Origin: Robertkochia sediminum
GTDB taxonomy: Bacteria; Bacteroidota; Bacteroidia; Flavobacteriales; Flavobacteriaceae
Assembly (NCBI RefSeq): GCF_016786255.1
Contig: NZ_JADMKT010000074.1
Span: 84,517-148,516 of the forward strand
DNA length: 64,000 nucleotides
Direction: 5' to 3'
Shown here: positions 54,047 to 63,077 of the stretch, piece by piece
Position numbering within the stretch: position 1 is the first letter of the stretch
Layout: the number at the start of each line of letters is the position of its first letter
Notes under the pieces: model-generated
The model's database searches: none
Seen by the model: only the letters and a program-made list of their open reading frames with translations
Told to the model about the DNA's origin: nothing
Position numbers and translations under genes: made by a program

Positions 54047-54739
54047 ATGAAAACGTTACCCGCATTGCTGAGCATCCTCAGCTTTTTTGTGATCACTTCC
54101 TGCCAATCGGCCACCAAAGACAAGAACGACACCTCCAAAAATACTGCGAACAGCGAATCAATAGAGCCGGAGAAGCGCTCTCCTCAGGACCTTTCACAAT
54201 ATAAAACCGCCTACTTTGCCAGTGGTTGCTTTTGGTGTGTGGAAGCTGTTTTCGAAAGTGTAAAAGGGGTTAAAGAAGCTGTATCGGGTTATGCCGGAGG
54301 AACCGAAAAGAATCCCACTTACGAGCAGGTGAGCTACGGCAGAACCTCCCATGCAGAAGCTGTCATGGTGTACTACGACCCAGAAGAGGTGAGTTTTGGC
54401 ACCCTGGTACAGGTATTTTTCGGATCTCACGACCCTACCACCCTGAACAGGCAGGGCCCTGATAAGGGCGCACAATACCGTTCGATAGCTTTTTATAAGA
54501 CGCCTGAAGAGCGTCGCATCATTCAGGATTATATGATCAAATTGGAAGAAGGCAACTATTTCAGCAGACCGATCGTTACCGAAGTGAAAGAAATAAAAAA
54601 GTTCTGGGAAGCAGAAGATTACCACCAGGACTATGAAAGACGCAATCCGGACAATCCCTACGTGAGGAATGTATCCATTCCCCGACTCAGGAAATTTCAG
54701 AAAAAATACCCGGAATTACTCAAGGAAGGTATTCATTAG
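54047..54739 (+). CDS. msrA: Lipoprotein peptide-methionine (S)-S-oxide reductase
   Basis: The start at 54047 gives a lipoprotein signal (MKTLPALLSILSFFVITSCQ). The earlier ATG at 53996 adds a hydrophilic extension that abuts a repeat array, so it is not used here. The 230-residue enzyme reduces methionine-S-sulfoxide. Its catalytic Cys is in YFASGCFWCVEAVFESVKG (GCFWC), with GYAGGTEKNPTYEQVSYGRT and FFGSHDPTTLNRQGPDKGAQ typical of MsrA. A Lys/Ser-rich linker of about 40 residues separates the lipid anchor from the domain. It protects envelope proteins from oxidation. Confidence 0.93.
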   Translation: MKTLPALLSILSFFVITSCQSATKDKNDTSKNTANSESIEPEKRSPQDLSQYKTAYFASGCFWCVEAVFESVKGVKEAVSGYAGGTEKNPTYEQVSYGRTSHAEAVMVYYDPEEVSFGTLVQVFFGSHDPTTLNRQGPDKGAQYRSIAFYKTPEERRIIQDYMIKLEEGNYFSRPIVTEVKEIKKFWEAEDYHQDYERRNPDNPYVRNVSIPRLRKFQKKYPELLKEGIH

Positions 54740-56301
54740 ATCCCCTGAAAGTTCACATTGCTGTAGTTAGCGATGATATGAATGCTTCGACCACTTCCAG
54801 CCGACTTACTGTAACCTTTTATCTGCTTGCTATTTTGCAGCTGATTCACGTTAAGATCGAGGCTTGCAGGAACTTTCATCCTTGAAAAGGTTGATCGCGC
54901 ATAGATATCAAAGGCCACTTCAGGTAAGACCAGGGTTGCATCGGAGTTTTCGATAACCACATCGAGGGAAACGAAATCATCGTTGAACTTATTGATGACC
55001 AGATCACCAAAACTCCCATTGATAATGGCATTGCCACTGAGCTCTTCTATTAGCACATTAGACGACTTGGCATCCATGTTAATATTGTGCACCTTTTTTA
55101 GCTCCAGGGCTTTGGCGTAGCTCACATTGAGCGCACCTTCTTTCCAGTGATCCACGAGCATGGGTGAGTAAGCAGCGGTGATCTTGGTCTGTTTCCCATC
55201 CACCATGGGGGCATGCAACCTTGTGTAAGACAAGGTTGCATTGATGTTCTTATAATTTTCTGCAAGTTTGATCTCCCCGTGACGTACATTAAGGTCGAGT
55301 TTTGCACCCTTAGGGGCTTTGATCTTAATGGTTCTTTTGATCTTTAGGTTCTTAGCCTCCCCCTCATTGGTGTAAAAGAACACCTTGGAATCGGACCCCG
55401 GTTTCACATCAATTCTGCGATACCCACTAACGGTAGCTCCATCAGAACCGGGAGCAACACCATTTGCGCGAAACCCATTGATGACAACGGCAGCATTGGC
55501 ACGCGCTTTATGAGCTTCCCTTCTGGCCTCCTCAACGAGGATGCGTATCTCTGCCTGGTTTTCTTTAATTTGCTTGCGAACTTCTTCTCTCATGCGCTCG
55601 CGCTCCTCCTTGGTCTTAGCCATTTCCTCACGCACTTTCTGCATCTCTTCTTCTACCTTCGCCATCTCACCTTTACGGTCTTTGTAAATCTCTGCTACTT
55701 CCTTACCCCATGCCTCAAATTCGGCCTGACTCTCATCGTCAAACTTTTCTTTGAATTCAGCCTTCCATTTTTCGAGGTATGCTTCTCCTTCCTTCTCGTA
55801 AGCCTCAAAATCGAAATCCATATCTCTGAAATTCATCGGCGGCATGGGAGGCATTTCAGGCATTACAAAATTCTCCGGTACTGCTGCAACAATGGCATCC
55901 ACGTCCGGGATCTGGAATTCATAGGTAAAATTATTCTCACCCTCCTCTAAGAACACCACCGATGGCGCATGACGATTGCCGTGGATAATGGTTCCTGTAG
56001 ACACCGTGACTTTGCTGCTGTTTCCTACAGCTTTAAAGCCCCATTGCTTAAAGATCTCCTGAGCTTCTTCTTCAGAGACTCCTTCGATCTCTATCGTAGC
56101 TTCGATAGCCACCTGGTTTCGGTTCCAGGTATCAAAGATCAGGTCGGTATAAGCTGTGTTCACTTCCAACTGCACTGCTTTATCGACATCAAACTTTTCG
56201 CTGTAGCTTTTCGTTTGGATTTGAGCAGCAACTCCGGTAGCCAACAATAGCGTTATCGCGGTAAATACCTGATTAAATGGTTTGCATATTAATCGTTTCA
56301 T
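54736..56301 (-). CDS. Exported coiled-coil protein with a C-terminal DUF4097-like domain
   Basis: The 521-residue protein has a signal peptide (cleavage near VAAQ, about residue 27) and an N-terminal beta-rich domain (about 30-150). A long charged helical region rich in Glu, Lys and Arg follows (about 165-285), for example EEMQKVREEMAKTKEERERM, and should form a coiled coil. The last 200 residues have the regular short strands of a DUF4097-type beta solenoid (KAPKGAKLDLNVRHGEIKL). It is the third gene of the ECF operon, overlapping the anti-sigma gene by 29 bases, and is the probable effector or sensor partner. The stop overlaps msrA by 4 bases. Confidence 0.82.
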   Translation of the reverse strand: MKRLICKPFNQVFTAITLLLATGVAAQIQTKSYSEKFDVDKAVQLEVNTAYTDLIFDTWNRNQVAIEATIEIEGVSEEEAQEIFKQWGFKAVGNSSKVTVSTGTIIHGNRHAPSVVFLEEGENNFTYEFQIPDVDAIVAAVPENFVMPEMPPMPPMNFRDMDFDFEAYEKEGEAYLEKWKAEFKEKFDDESQAEFEAWGKEVAEIYKDRKGEMAKVEEEMQKVREEMAKTKEERERMREEVRKQIKENQAEIRILVEEARREAHKARANAAVVINGFRANGVAPGSDGATVSGYRRIDVKPGSDSKVFFYTNEGEAKNLKIKRTIKIKAPKGAKLDLNVRHGEIKLAENYKNINATLSYTRLHAPMVDGKQTKITAAYSPMLVDHWKEGALNVSYAKALELKKVHNINMDAKSSNVLIEELSGNAIINGSFGDLVINKFNDDFVSLDVVIENSDATLVLPEVAFDIYARSTFSRMKVPASLDLNVNQLQNSKQIKGYSKSAGSGRSIHIIANYSNVNFQGI

Positions 56302-56869
56302 TTTCTTCTTGTTTAAGTTCTTGTAACTGATTTTTTAGTCGGTACAACAAATCCAATCGCAACTGGAGGTTATCGATCAGGGCATCTACTGTTTGCTGGT
56401 TCGGACCGATCTCGTTGAGCTCCCGGGTAAGGGCCTGGTATTCATCATCGAGTTCAGACAACCGGGACATATATCCCGATACCAACTGCTTGGTCTCTTC
56501 ACTCATTTCGATAGAAGCCAATTCCATATTGATGCTCGCCAGGTAGTAATTCTCGATCTTCCCCAGGTCGGGTGAAAGATCACCAAGTGTGATCTCGGTA
56601 ACTTTCTCCCCGGTTGACCCTTCGGTTCCGGCAACACCATTCCCGGCGTCGATCACGGGACCAGCCTGTTGAAAGTAAACGAACACCCCCGCGGCCAGTA
56701 CCAGCAGAAAACCTGCTGCAATACGCATCCAGAAGAAAGAATGTCCTTTTTCATTTTGAGGTAACTCTTCTTCCAACAGGGCTTCAAAGCGTTCACGATG
56801 ACCCTTGGGCATCGCCCCGGCTGGCTTTGCACCATCCTCTTTGAGCAATTTTCTAATATCCTGTGCCAT
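56273..56869 (-). CDS. Probable anti-sigma factor
   Basis: The 198-residue protein has a cytosolic N-terminal part (about residues 1-45), one membrane helix (FFWMRIAAGFLLVLAAGVFV, about 45-64), and a periplasmic part rich in helical coiled-coil residues. The layout is that of membrane anti-sigma factors, but no zinc-binding anti-sigma motif is present, so the call rests on topology and on overlap (17 bases) with the ECF sigma gene. It also overlaps the coiled-coil gene. Confidence 0.75.
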   Translation of the reverse strand: MAQDIRKLLKEDGAKPAGAMPKGHRERFEALLEEELPQNEKGHSFFWMRIAAGFLLVLAAGVFVYFQQAGPVIDAGNGVAGTEGSTGEKVTEITLGDLSPDLGKIENYYLASINMELASIEMSEETKQLVSGYMSRLSELDDEYQALTRELNEIGPNQQTVDALIDNLQLRLDLLYRLKNQLQELKQEENETINMQTI

Positions 56870-57401
56870 ATCGCAAGTGTTTTAATTCGTCTTTTAGTTT
56901 TCGTTTTCCTCTTAACAGCTGGGTACGCGAGGTATTCTCTGTGATTCCCAGTATCCCCGATATTTCAGCATGATCGTACCCCTCGAGCAGGTACAACATA
57001 ACCACGTACCGGTACTTTTCCGGAAGGCCTTCTACAGCCTCCCTTACCTGGTCTGCAGTGATCCCGTCAGCTACACTCCAATCCTCATCTTCGGCATCGG
57101 CGATCTGCAGATAACCTTCATCGAGCGATCGGAGGTGCTCTTTACGCGCTTTCAAAAAGTCAATACTTTTATTGATCACTATGCGCTTCAACCAGGCGCC
57201 AAAAGTAACATCTCCCCGAAACTGATCCAGATTACGAAACGCTTTAATAAATGCTTCCTGCGTAACATCACGGGCATCATCCGCATCTTTAACATACCGT
57301 GTCGCTATGGTATACATGGCGTCACAATACGAGTCATAAAGTCGCATTTGGGCCCTGCGATCATTGTTACGACATTTCTCGATCAGTTCTTCTTGAAACA
57401 T
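56853..57401 (-). CDS. ECF-type RNA polymerase sigma factor
   Basis: The 182-residue protein has region 2 (YDSYCDAMYTIATRYVKDAD, DVTQEAFIKAFRNLDQFRGD, FGAWLKRIVINKSIDFLKAR) and region 4 (LPEKYRYVVMLYLLEGYDHA, EISGILGITENTSRTQLLRG). It should direct transcription of a stress or envelope regulon. It is first in an operon with the anti-sigma and coiled-coil genes, all overlapping. The divergent galM gene starts at 57510. Confidence 0.94.
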   Translation of the reverse strand: MFQEELIEKCRNNDRRAQMRLYDSYCDAMYTIATRYVKDADDARDVTQEAFIKAFRNLDQFRGDVTFGAWLKRIVINKSIDFLKARKEHLRSLDEGYLQIADAEDEDWSVADGITADQVREAVEGLPEKYRYVVMLYLLEGYDHAEISGILGITENTSRTQLLRGKRKLKDELKHLRYGTGY

Positions 57402-57406
57402 TCCGG

Positions 57407-57434
57407 TTGGTTTCTCTCGGGTTGATTACATTTG
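57407..57434 (+). promoter_or_regulatory. galM promoter
   Basis: TTG at 57407-57409 is followed by a 17-base spacer and TACATTTG (57427-57434), a perfect -7 box. The ATG is 75 bases further. It lies in the divergent region with the ECF operon. Confidence 0.6.
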
Positions 57435-57509
57435 TTGTACACTCTAAAGACGACACGATTCAGGTTGCGTTGCAAAAACATCACATTTTTTTGAAAATAC
57501 CAGATCCAT

Positions 57510-58463
57510 ATGGGATTCACTATTAAAAATACGCTTTTAGAACTTGACACCACGCCCTGGGGCGCCAGCATGACAGGACTTTGGCTAAACAATGCCAATG
57601 GCCAGCGTATTAATGTGATCTACGGGTATGAGGAAGAAGACATGTACCGTGTGAACATCCCGTTTTTAGGGGCCACCTGCGGGAGATATGCCGGACGTAT
57701 CGCAGGTCACGCTTTTACGATCAATGACATCAGATATACCCTGGAATCAGACGGGGAGGTTCACCTCCACGGAGGATCCCACACCCTTGGCAGGCAAAAG
57801 TGGACGCTAAAAGAAATTCACGAGGGGAAAGTACCTTACATTGTATACGCTATTAAAAGTGCACACCTCGAGGGAGGCTATCCGGGAAACCTCGAAGCAG
57901 AAGCGCGGTTTACCCTTGAGGAGAACCGGGTGAAGATAAGCTACAGTGCGCGCAGTGACAAGGATACCTACCTCAACCTGACCAACCACAATTACTACAA
58001 TCTGGATGGCGGCGGAAATGTGCGCTCTCACCGGCTTATGGTAAACGCCGATACGTACCTGGAAACAGACCACTTGCTCATACCCACAGGAAAACAGATC
58101 CCTGTAAAGGGAACAGCTCTTGATCACCGGAAGGAAAAAGACCTCGACAACACCTTCTCAGAGGTCATCCCCGACAACACCTTTGCGTTAAACAGAGACC
58201 GCCAGGCGGCTGCCAGCCTTTATAGTCCCGGCAGTGGTATTTTAATGAAGGTATTTACCGATCAACCGGGATTGGTGGTCTATACCCCGGAATTCTTACC
58301 GGAAACCCAATACAAGAACAGGCCGCCCGGGAAATACGCTGCTGTGTGCCTGGAGGCACAGCAATTCCCAAACGCCCCAAATGAACCCGGGTTTCCTTCG
58401 GCTCTCTTAAAAAAGGGAGATACCTACCGCAATGAGATCAACCTGGAATTCTCTATTCAGTAG
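57510..58463 (+). CDS. galM: Aldose 1-epimerase
   Basis: The 317-residue protein interconverts alpha and beta anomers of hexoses such as glucose or galactose. Landmarks are ATCGRYAGRIAGHAFTIN, EVHLHGGSHTLGRQKW (His), LNLTNHNYYNLDGG (His), GTALDHRKEKDLDN and the catalytic Glu in AVCLEAQQFPNAPNEPGFP. There is no signal peptide, so it is cytosolic. No other galactose genes are adjacent. It is convergent with ohr. Confidence 0.92.
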   Translation: MGFTIKNTLLELDTTPWGASMTGLWLNNANGQRINVIYGYEEEDMYRVNIPFLGATCGRYAGRIAGHAFTINDIRYTLESDGEVHLHGGSHTLGRQKWTLKEIHEGKVPYIVYAIKSAHLEGGYPGNLEAEARFTLEENRVKISYSARSDKDTYLNLTNHNYYNLDGGGNVRSHRLMVNADTYLETDHLLIPTGKQIPVKGTALDHRKEKDLDNTFSEVIPDNTFALNRDRQAAASLYSPGSGILMKVFTDQPGLVVYTPEFLPETQYKNRPPGKYAAVCLEAQQFPNAPNEPGFPSALLKKGDTYRNEINLEFSIQ

Positions 58464-58479
58464 GCACGTACCCTGACCT

Positions 58480-58905
58480 TTAATCTTCAAGGATATTGAG
58501 GGTTACATCTATATTGTCTTGTGTAGCTCTGGAGTACGGACAAAGATCATGGGCTTCTTCGACCATGGTTTCTGCGAGATCCAACGAAATTCCGGGCAGG
58601 TACACATCAAGGGTCACTTCCAGAAGAAAACCATCTTCCTCAGGATGTCTTCCAATACCCACGATAGCGGTAACCTCGATATCATCGGGTTCAGCCTTAT
58701 GCATTTTGGCCACGGCATCAAGCGCACTTCCAAAGCAAGCCGCATATCCCGCAGCGAACAGCTGCTCCGGATTGGTATGCGCCCCGCCCTTACCTCCGAG
58801 TTCTTCGGGAAGTTCCAGTTTAAAATCAAGAATGCCGTCGCTACTGCTCACGTGTCCGGCCCTGCCTCCTGTAGCGGTGGCACTGGCCTCATATAAAGTC
58901 TTCAT
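58480..58905 (-). CDS. ohr: Organic hydroperoxide resistance protein (Ohr/OsmC family)
   Basis: The 141-residue protein has the Ohr signatures: TLYEASATATGGRAGHVSSS, GAHTNPEQLFAAGYAACFGSA with the peroxidatic Cys (about residue 57), and VEEAHDLCPYSRATQ with the second Cys (about 121). It reduces organic hydroperoxides. It is a single gene; a MarR-type OhrR regulator was not seen nearby. It is divergent from meaB. Confidence 0.95.
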   Translation of the reverse strand: MKTLYEASATATGGRAGHVSSSDGILDFKLELPEELGGKGGAHTNPEQLFAAGYAACFGSALDAVAKMHKAEPDDIEVTAIVGIGRHPEEDGFLLEVTLDVYLPGISLDLAETMVEEAHDLCPYSRATQDNIDVTLNILED

Positions 58906-58962
58906 ATAAAGTATTTTACATTAAGATACGGGAAAGCCATCAATACACTATGAATGAATTAT

Positions 58963-58970
58963 TAAATTTG
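58963..58970 (+). promoter_or_regulatory. meaB promoter -7 box
   Basis: TAAATTTG at 58963-58970 is a perfect -7 box 43 bases before the meaB ATG. No clear -33 element is visible. Confidence 0.6.
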
Positions 58971-59013
58971 TTGTAAATTTTGAAAAAACCCAGGTAATTC
59001 CTTCGCATCTGTC

Positions 59014-60069
59014 ATGAACGAAAACCCTAAAGTGCCAAGTGAGGACTTTAACACCAACAAAGCTGCCATATCAAGGATCAGAGCCCTTAGAAAAAAAGGA
59101 GACACTCCTGAGATCATTGCTGACAAGATCCTGAAAGGCGACCGGGTGGCATTAAGTCGTGGCATCACCTTGATCGAAAGCAGAAACCAGGCGCACCAGG
59201 AAATGGCGCGAACGGTGATCGAAAAATGCATCGGTAAGGAACAACGCTCCGTTCGTCTGGGCATCACAGGTGTTCCCGGAGTGGGGAAAAGCACCTTTAT
59301 CGAACAACTCGGTAAACTCCTCATTGCCAAAGCACATAAGGTAGCCGTACTCGCGGTAGATCCCAGTAGTGGTATTTCAGGAGGTAGCATATTAGGCGAT
59401 AAGACCCGGATGCAACAGCTGGTTCAGGAAAACGATGCCTTTATTCGCCCTTCCCCTGCAGGTGACTCCCTTGGTGGGGTAGCACGAAAAACAAGAGAAT
59501 CGATCATTCTGTGTGAAGCTGCAGGCTACGACGTGATCATTATTGAGACCGTAGGGGTGGGCCAAAGCGAAACCGCCGTACACTCCATGGTCGATTTCTT
59601 TCTCTTACTTAAACTTGCCGGAGCAGGCGACGAACTGCAAGGCATAAAACGCGGGATCATGGAAATGGCCGACGGCATTGTGATCAACAAAGCCGACGGC
59701 AACAATATAAAGAAAGCGCAAAGTGCAAGGATCGAATTTAAACGTGCCCTACACCTATTCCCTCCCAAAGAAAACGGATGGACCCCGGAGGTACTTACTG
59801 CCTCGGCCCTGAACAATGAGGGACTGCCCCAGGTATGGGAACTCATCGAGCAATATGTTAGCCGGAACAGGGAGAATGGCTGGATCTCAAAGCATCGCAT
59901 TCAGCAGAATAAACAATGGGTGCTGCAAACCATAGACGAGCAACTAAAACTGCGATTTTACCAGAATCCCGGGATCAAAGCAGCCCTGGAGCAGCAACTT
60001 CAACTTGTGGAAGAAAATAAAACCTCACCCGTAACCGCCGCACATTATTTGCTCGACCTCCGGCATTAA
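59014..60069 (+). CDS. meaB: Methylmalonyl-CoA mutase-associated GTPase MeaB
   Basis: The 351-residue G protein loads and protects the B12 cofactor of methylmalonyl-CoA mutase. Motifs are Walker A GITGVPGVGKSTFIEQLG, DPSSGISGGSILGDKTRM, the switch region IRPSPAGDSLGG, DVIIIETVGVGQSE and NKADG. The length is normal for MeaB/ArgK. The mutase itself is outside the window, but the corrinoid adenosyltransferase is at 44 kb. A -7 box precedes it. Confidence 0.95.
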   Translation: MNENPKVPSEDFNTNKAAISRIRALRKKGDTPEIIADKILKGDRVALSRGITLIESRNQAHQEMARTVIEKCIGKEQRSVRLGITGVPGVGKSTFIEQLGKLLIAKAHKVAVLAVDPSSGISGGSILGDKTRMQQLVQENDAFIRPSPAGDSLGGVARKTRESIILCEAAGYDVIIIETVGVGQSETAVHSMVDFFLLLKLAGAGDELQGIKRGIMEMADGIVINKADGNNIKKAQSARIEFKRALHLFPPKENGWTPEVLTASALNNEGLPQVWELIEQYVSRNRENGWISKHRIQQNKQWVLQTIDEQLKLRFYQNPGIKAALEQQLQLVEENKTSPVTAAHYLLDLRH

Positions 60070-60113
60070 TACACTGAAATGAACTACCTTTGCAACGATT
60101 TTAAAGACCCCAA

Positions 60114-60827
60114 ATGAATTACGAGTTTACCATTATTGTACCGGTATACAATGAAGAAGAGAACCTGCAAAGGGTTGAGGAAAAGTTATCGGAATACCTG
60201 AAGATCGCCAGTCGCAAAACACGAATCCTTTTTGTGAACGATGGCTCTAAAGACCAAAGTCAGCAATTGATCGAAGCGATCTGCGCACGAAATGAAGATT
60301 TTGAATACCTGCTGTTCAAGGAGAACAGAGGGCTAAGTGCTGCAATAAAGGCCGGATTCGATCACGTGGAAACTCCGTTGACAGGGTATATCGATGCCGA
60401 CCTGCAAACGGCTCCTGAAGATTTCAACCTGTTACTTGCAGAGATCGAAGACCACGAACTGGTAACCGGAGTACGCTCAAACCGCAAGGATTCGTTCGTT
60501 AAAAATATGTCTTCGACCATTGCCAATGGCATTCGACGTGCCTTTACCCATGACGGTATGGACGATACCGGATGTCCGCTTAAGGTGATCAAGACCGATT
60601 ACGCGAAACGAATTCCGATGTTTAAAGGCCTGCACCGCTTTTTACCTGCCATGATCCTGCTCCAGAACGGTAGGATCAAACAGATCACGGTGCAACACTT
60701 TCCCCGTATCGCCGGTACGGCTAAGTTCGGATTATGGAATCGCCTGCTGGGACCGCTGGCCGATTGTTTTGCCTATCTCTGGATGAAGAAAAAATACATC
60801 AATTACGAAATCGCCAAGAAAAGTTAA
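60114..60827 (+). CDS. Family 2 glycosyltransferase (polyprenyl-phosphate sugar synthase-like)
   Basis: The 237-residue enzyme has the GT-A start FTIIVPVYNEEENLQRVEEK, LFVNDGSKDQS (the DxD-like nucleotide-binding region), NRGLSAAIKAGFDHV, and TGYIDADLQTAPEDF. It resembles dolichyl-phosphate mannose synthase and ArnC, which load a sugar onto a polyprenyl phosphate, but lacks their C-terminal membrane helices. It is first in a five-gene region with LAB_N and ArnT-like proteins, which supports a lipid-linked sugar role. Confidence 0.9.
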   Translation: MNYEFTIIVPVYNEEENLQRVEEKLSEYLKIASRKTRILFVNDGSKDQSQQLIEAICARNEDFEYLLFKENRGLSAAIKAGFDHVETPLTGYIDADLQTAPEDFNLLLAEIEDHELVTGVRSNRKDSFVKNMSSTIANGIRRAFTHDGMDDTGCPLKVIKTDYAKRIPMFKGLHRFLPAMILLQNGRIKQITVQHFPRIAGTAKFGLWNRLLGPLADCFAYLWMKKKYINYEIAKKS

Positions 60828-60829
60828 GA

Positions 60830-61462
60830 ATGAACACCTGGTTGATCTATGCCGTGGGTTTTATTGCCCAGATCCTCTTCTCCGGGAGGCTGTTCCTCCA
60901 GTGGTTCATATCTGAGAAGAATAAAAAGGTATTAACACCCACGCTTTTCTGGAAATTAAGCCTTCTGGCTTCTTTTCTCCTTTTCGTTTACGGTTGGCTC
61001 AGAGACGATTTTGCCATCATGCTCGGTCAGACGCTTACGTATTTTATCTATATCAGGAACCTTCAACTACAGGGCGAATGGAGTAAAAGTCCGAAAGCAC
61101 TTCGGTACTTTCTCCTGATATTCCCTTTCCTGATCGTTGCCTACGGATACAACAACAACACCTACGACCTGAACGAACTTTTTTCCAATGACGCTATTCC
61201 GCTATGGTTGCTCATCCTGGGAAGTATCGCCCAGGTGATCTTTACCCTTAGGTTCGTTTACCAGTGGATCTATTCTGAAAAGAACAAGGAATCGTCGCTC
61301 CCTATGGGATTCTGGATACTCAGTCTTACCGGCGCCCTCCTGATCTTTATCTATGCGATCTTCCGTAAAGACCCGGTATTATTGGCCGGACATTCCATGG
61401 GCTCGGTGGTTTATATTCGCAATATCATTCTCCTAAAAAGACAACATGATAGCACTGATTGA
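60830..61462 (+). CDS. Double LAB_N-domain membrane protein
   Basis: From the ATG at 60830, two bases after the GT2 stop, the 210-residue protein has two similar halves. Each has the pattern ...QILFSGRLFLQWFISEKNKK and ...QVIFTLRFVYQWIYSEKNKE, followed by W-LS and an IYIRN motif. Each half is a LAB_N (lipid A biosynthesis N-terminal) domain of three membrane helices. I recall LAB_N as related to the SWEET/PQ-loop transporters, so two halves could form a transporter or flippase; this is inference. Its stop overlaps the next gene by 17 bases. Confidence 0.88.
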   Translation: MNTWLIYAVGFIAQILFSGRLFLQWFISEKNKKVLTPTLFWKLSLLASFLLFVYGWLRDDFAIMLGQTLTYFIYIRNLQLQGEWSKSPKALRYFLLIFPFLIVAYGYNNNTYDLNELFSNDAIPLWLLILGSIAQVIFTLRFVYQWIYSEKNKESSLPMGFWILSLTGALLIFIYAIFRKDPVLLAGHSMGSVVYIRNIILLKRQHDSTD

Positions 61463-63074
61463 AAAACACCCCTTTCGATTTCTCATCCTCATTGCTTCGA
61501 TCATCTTTCTGATCAACCTCGACGTTCTCTATGTAAACATCATGGAGGCGCGTAATTTTGTTACCGCCCGGGAAATGCTCACAGAGCAAAACTGGGTTCT
61601 CACCACCATGAATGACTTTCCGAGGTATGAAAAACCACCACTTCCAACCTGGCTAACCGCTATTTCAGCAAAACTCTTCGGCGTTCACAACCTTTTTGGC
61701 CTGCGTCTTACTGCCGCCCTGAGCGCCATATTCCTGGCCGGAGTGGTATACAACATAAGCGATTACCTCAAAAAGAACACCACCTATGCGCTCTACAGCG
61801 GACTCATCCTGGTGACCTCATTTTATATTGTTTTTGCGGGAAGGAACGGACAGTGGGATATTTACACCCACGCCTTTATGACGGGAGCTATTTACTGGCT
61901 TATCAGGCTTTTCATGGATAAGGATGGTACCTGGAAGCATGCCCTGCTGGCGGCTGTTTTCTTTGCTGCTTCCTTTCTGAGCAAGGGGCCTGTATCCCTC
62001 TATGCCCTGTGGCTCCCCTTTATGATCGCTTTTATTACTGTTTACCGAAAAGACTTTTTCAAACAAAAGGGACTTCCCTTTGCGGCGTTCCTGGTGCTTG
62101 GCCTGATCGCAGGAGTAAGCTGGTTCGTTTATGTAAGGTTTGCCGATCCCGAAGCCTTCCTGGAGATCACCAGGGAAGAAACCGGCAACTGGTCAAGTTA
62201 TAACGTTCGTCCGTTCTGGTATTACTGGAGCTTTTTTACCCAAAGCGGACTCTGGACCCTTCCGGCGTTTACCGCTTTGCTATACCCCTATTTAAAAAGC
62301 AGGGTTTCCGATCTTAAGATGTACCGGTTCACCCTGATCTGGACCCTTGCCGCAGTAGTCTTGCTTTCGATCATTCCGGAAAAGAAATCACGCTACCTCC
62401 TCCCTGTGCTTATTCCCTTGGCGATGAATACCGCCTTTTATGCCGAATACCTCGTTGCCTCTTTTAAGAGCATGACCAATTGGAAAGAAAAACTACCGGT
62501 ATACCTCCATTTCGGACTACTGGCCCTCTTAGGCCTTGCTTTTCCCGTTGGAGGCTACCTCTTTTTAGGCGACAACCTCCAGGATCACCTCTTGTGGTTC
62601 GCAGTTGCAGCCATAGTACTTTTTGGGCTGGGCGTAGCCTTTGTTTCAGCCATGGTCAACCGCGATTACGCTAAACTCTTTTACCTGAGCATCTTTTTGA
62701 TCGTAGCCATTGTTAGTTTTGTCCTGCCACTTAGCAAAGCGCTCTATAAGAATCCGCAATTCAACAACATTGCTAACTACGCCGATAAGGAAGAAATTCG
62801 CTACTCTTACGGGGAGCCTGCTCCCGAAATGGTTTGGCACCTCGGGCATGCTGCGCCGGACATCACCCATTTGGCCGATGACCAACCCCCTGAAGCCGAT
62901 CAATTCACCATTCTGGTAACCCCATCTCTCGAAGCTGAATTTAAACGTATCTTTGCTCCTGATCATACCATCGAGTTACTGGAGACCTTTGATATAAATT
63001 ATACGGCGGCTCCGGAAACAAAAAATTATAAAGACCGTCTGGTAAGTCACTATTACCTGCTAAAAAAGAAATAA
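61446..63074 (+). CDS. ArnT-like lipid-linked sugar transferase
   Basis: The 542-residue membrane protein is a GT-C transferase of the PMT/ArnT group: EARNFVTAREMLTEQNWVLTTMN (periplasmic acidic DE-like motif), RYEKPPLPTWLTAISAKLFG, and about eleven to twelve hydrophobic helices. ArnT-type enzymes transfer a sugar from undecaprenyl phosphate to lipid A or another acceptor. It overlaps the LAB_N gene by 17 bases and follows the GT2 gene in the same operon. The sugar and acceptor are unknown. Confidence 0.88.
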   Translation: MIALIEKHPFRFLILIASIIFLINLDVLYVNIMEARNFVTAREMLTEQNWVLTTMNDFPRYEKPPLPTWLTAISAKLFGVHNLFGLRLTAALSAIFLAGVVYNISDYLKKNTTYALYSGLILVTSFYIVFAGRNGQWDIYTHAFMTGAIYWLIRLFMDKDGTWKHALLAAVFFAASFLSKGPVSLYALWLPFMIAFITVYRKDFFKQKGLPFAAFLVLGLIAGVSWFVYVRFADPEAFLEITREETGNWSSYNVRPFWYYWSFFTQSGLWTLPAFTALLYPYLKSRVSDLKMYRFTLIWTLAAVVLLSIIPEKKSRYLLPVLIPLAMNTAFYAEYLVASFKSMTNWKEKLPVYLHFGLLALLGLAFPVGGYLFLGDNLQDHLLWFAVAAIVLFGLGVAFVSAMVNRDYAKLFYLSIFLIVAIVSFVLPLSKALYKNPQFNNIANYADKEEIRYSYGEPAPEMVWHLGHAAPDITHLADDQPPEADQFTILVTPSLEAEFKRIFAPDHTIELLETFDINYTAAPETKNYKDRLVSHYYLLKKK

Positions 63075-63077
63075 ACC

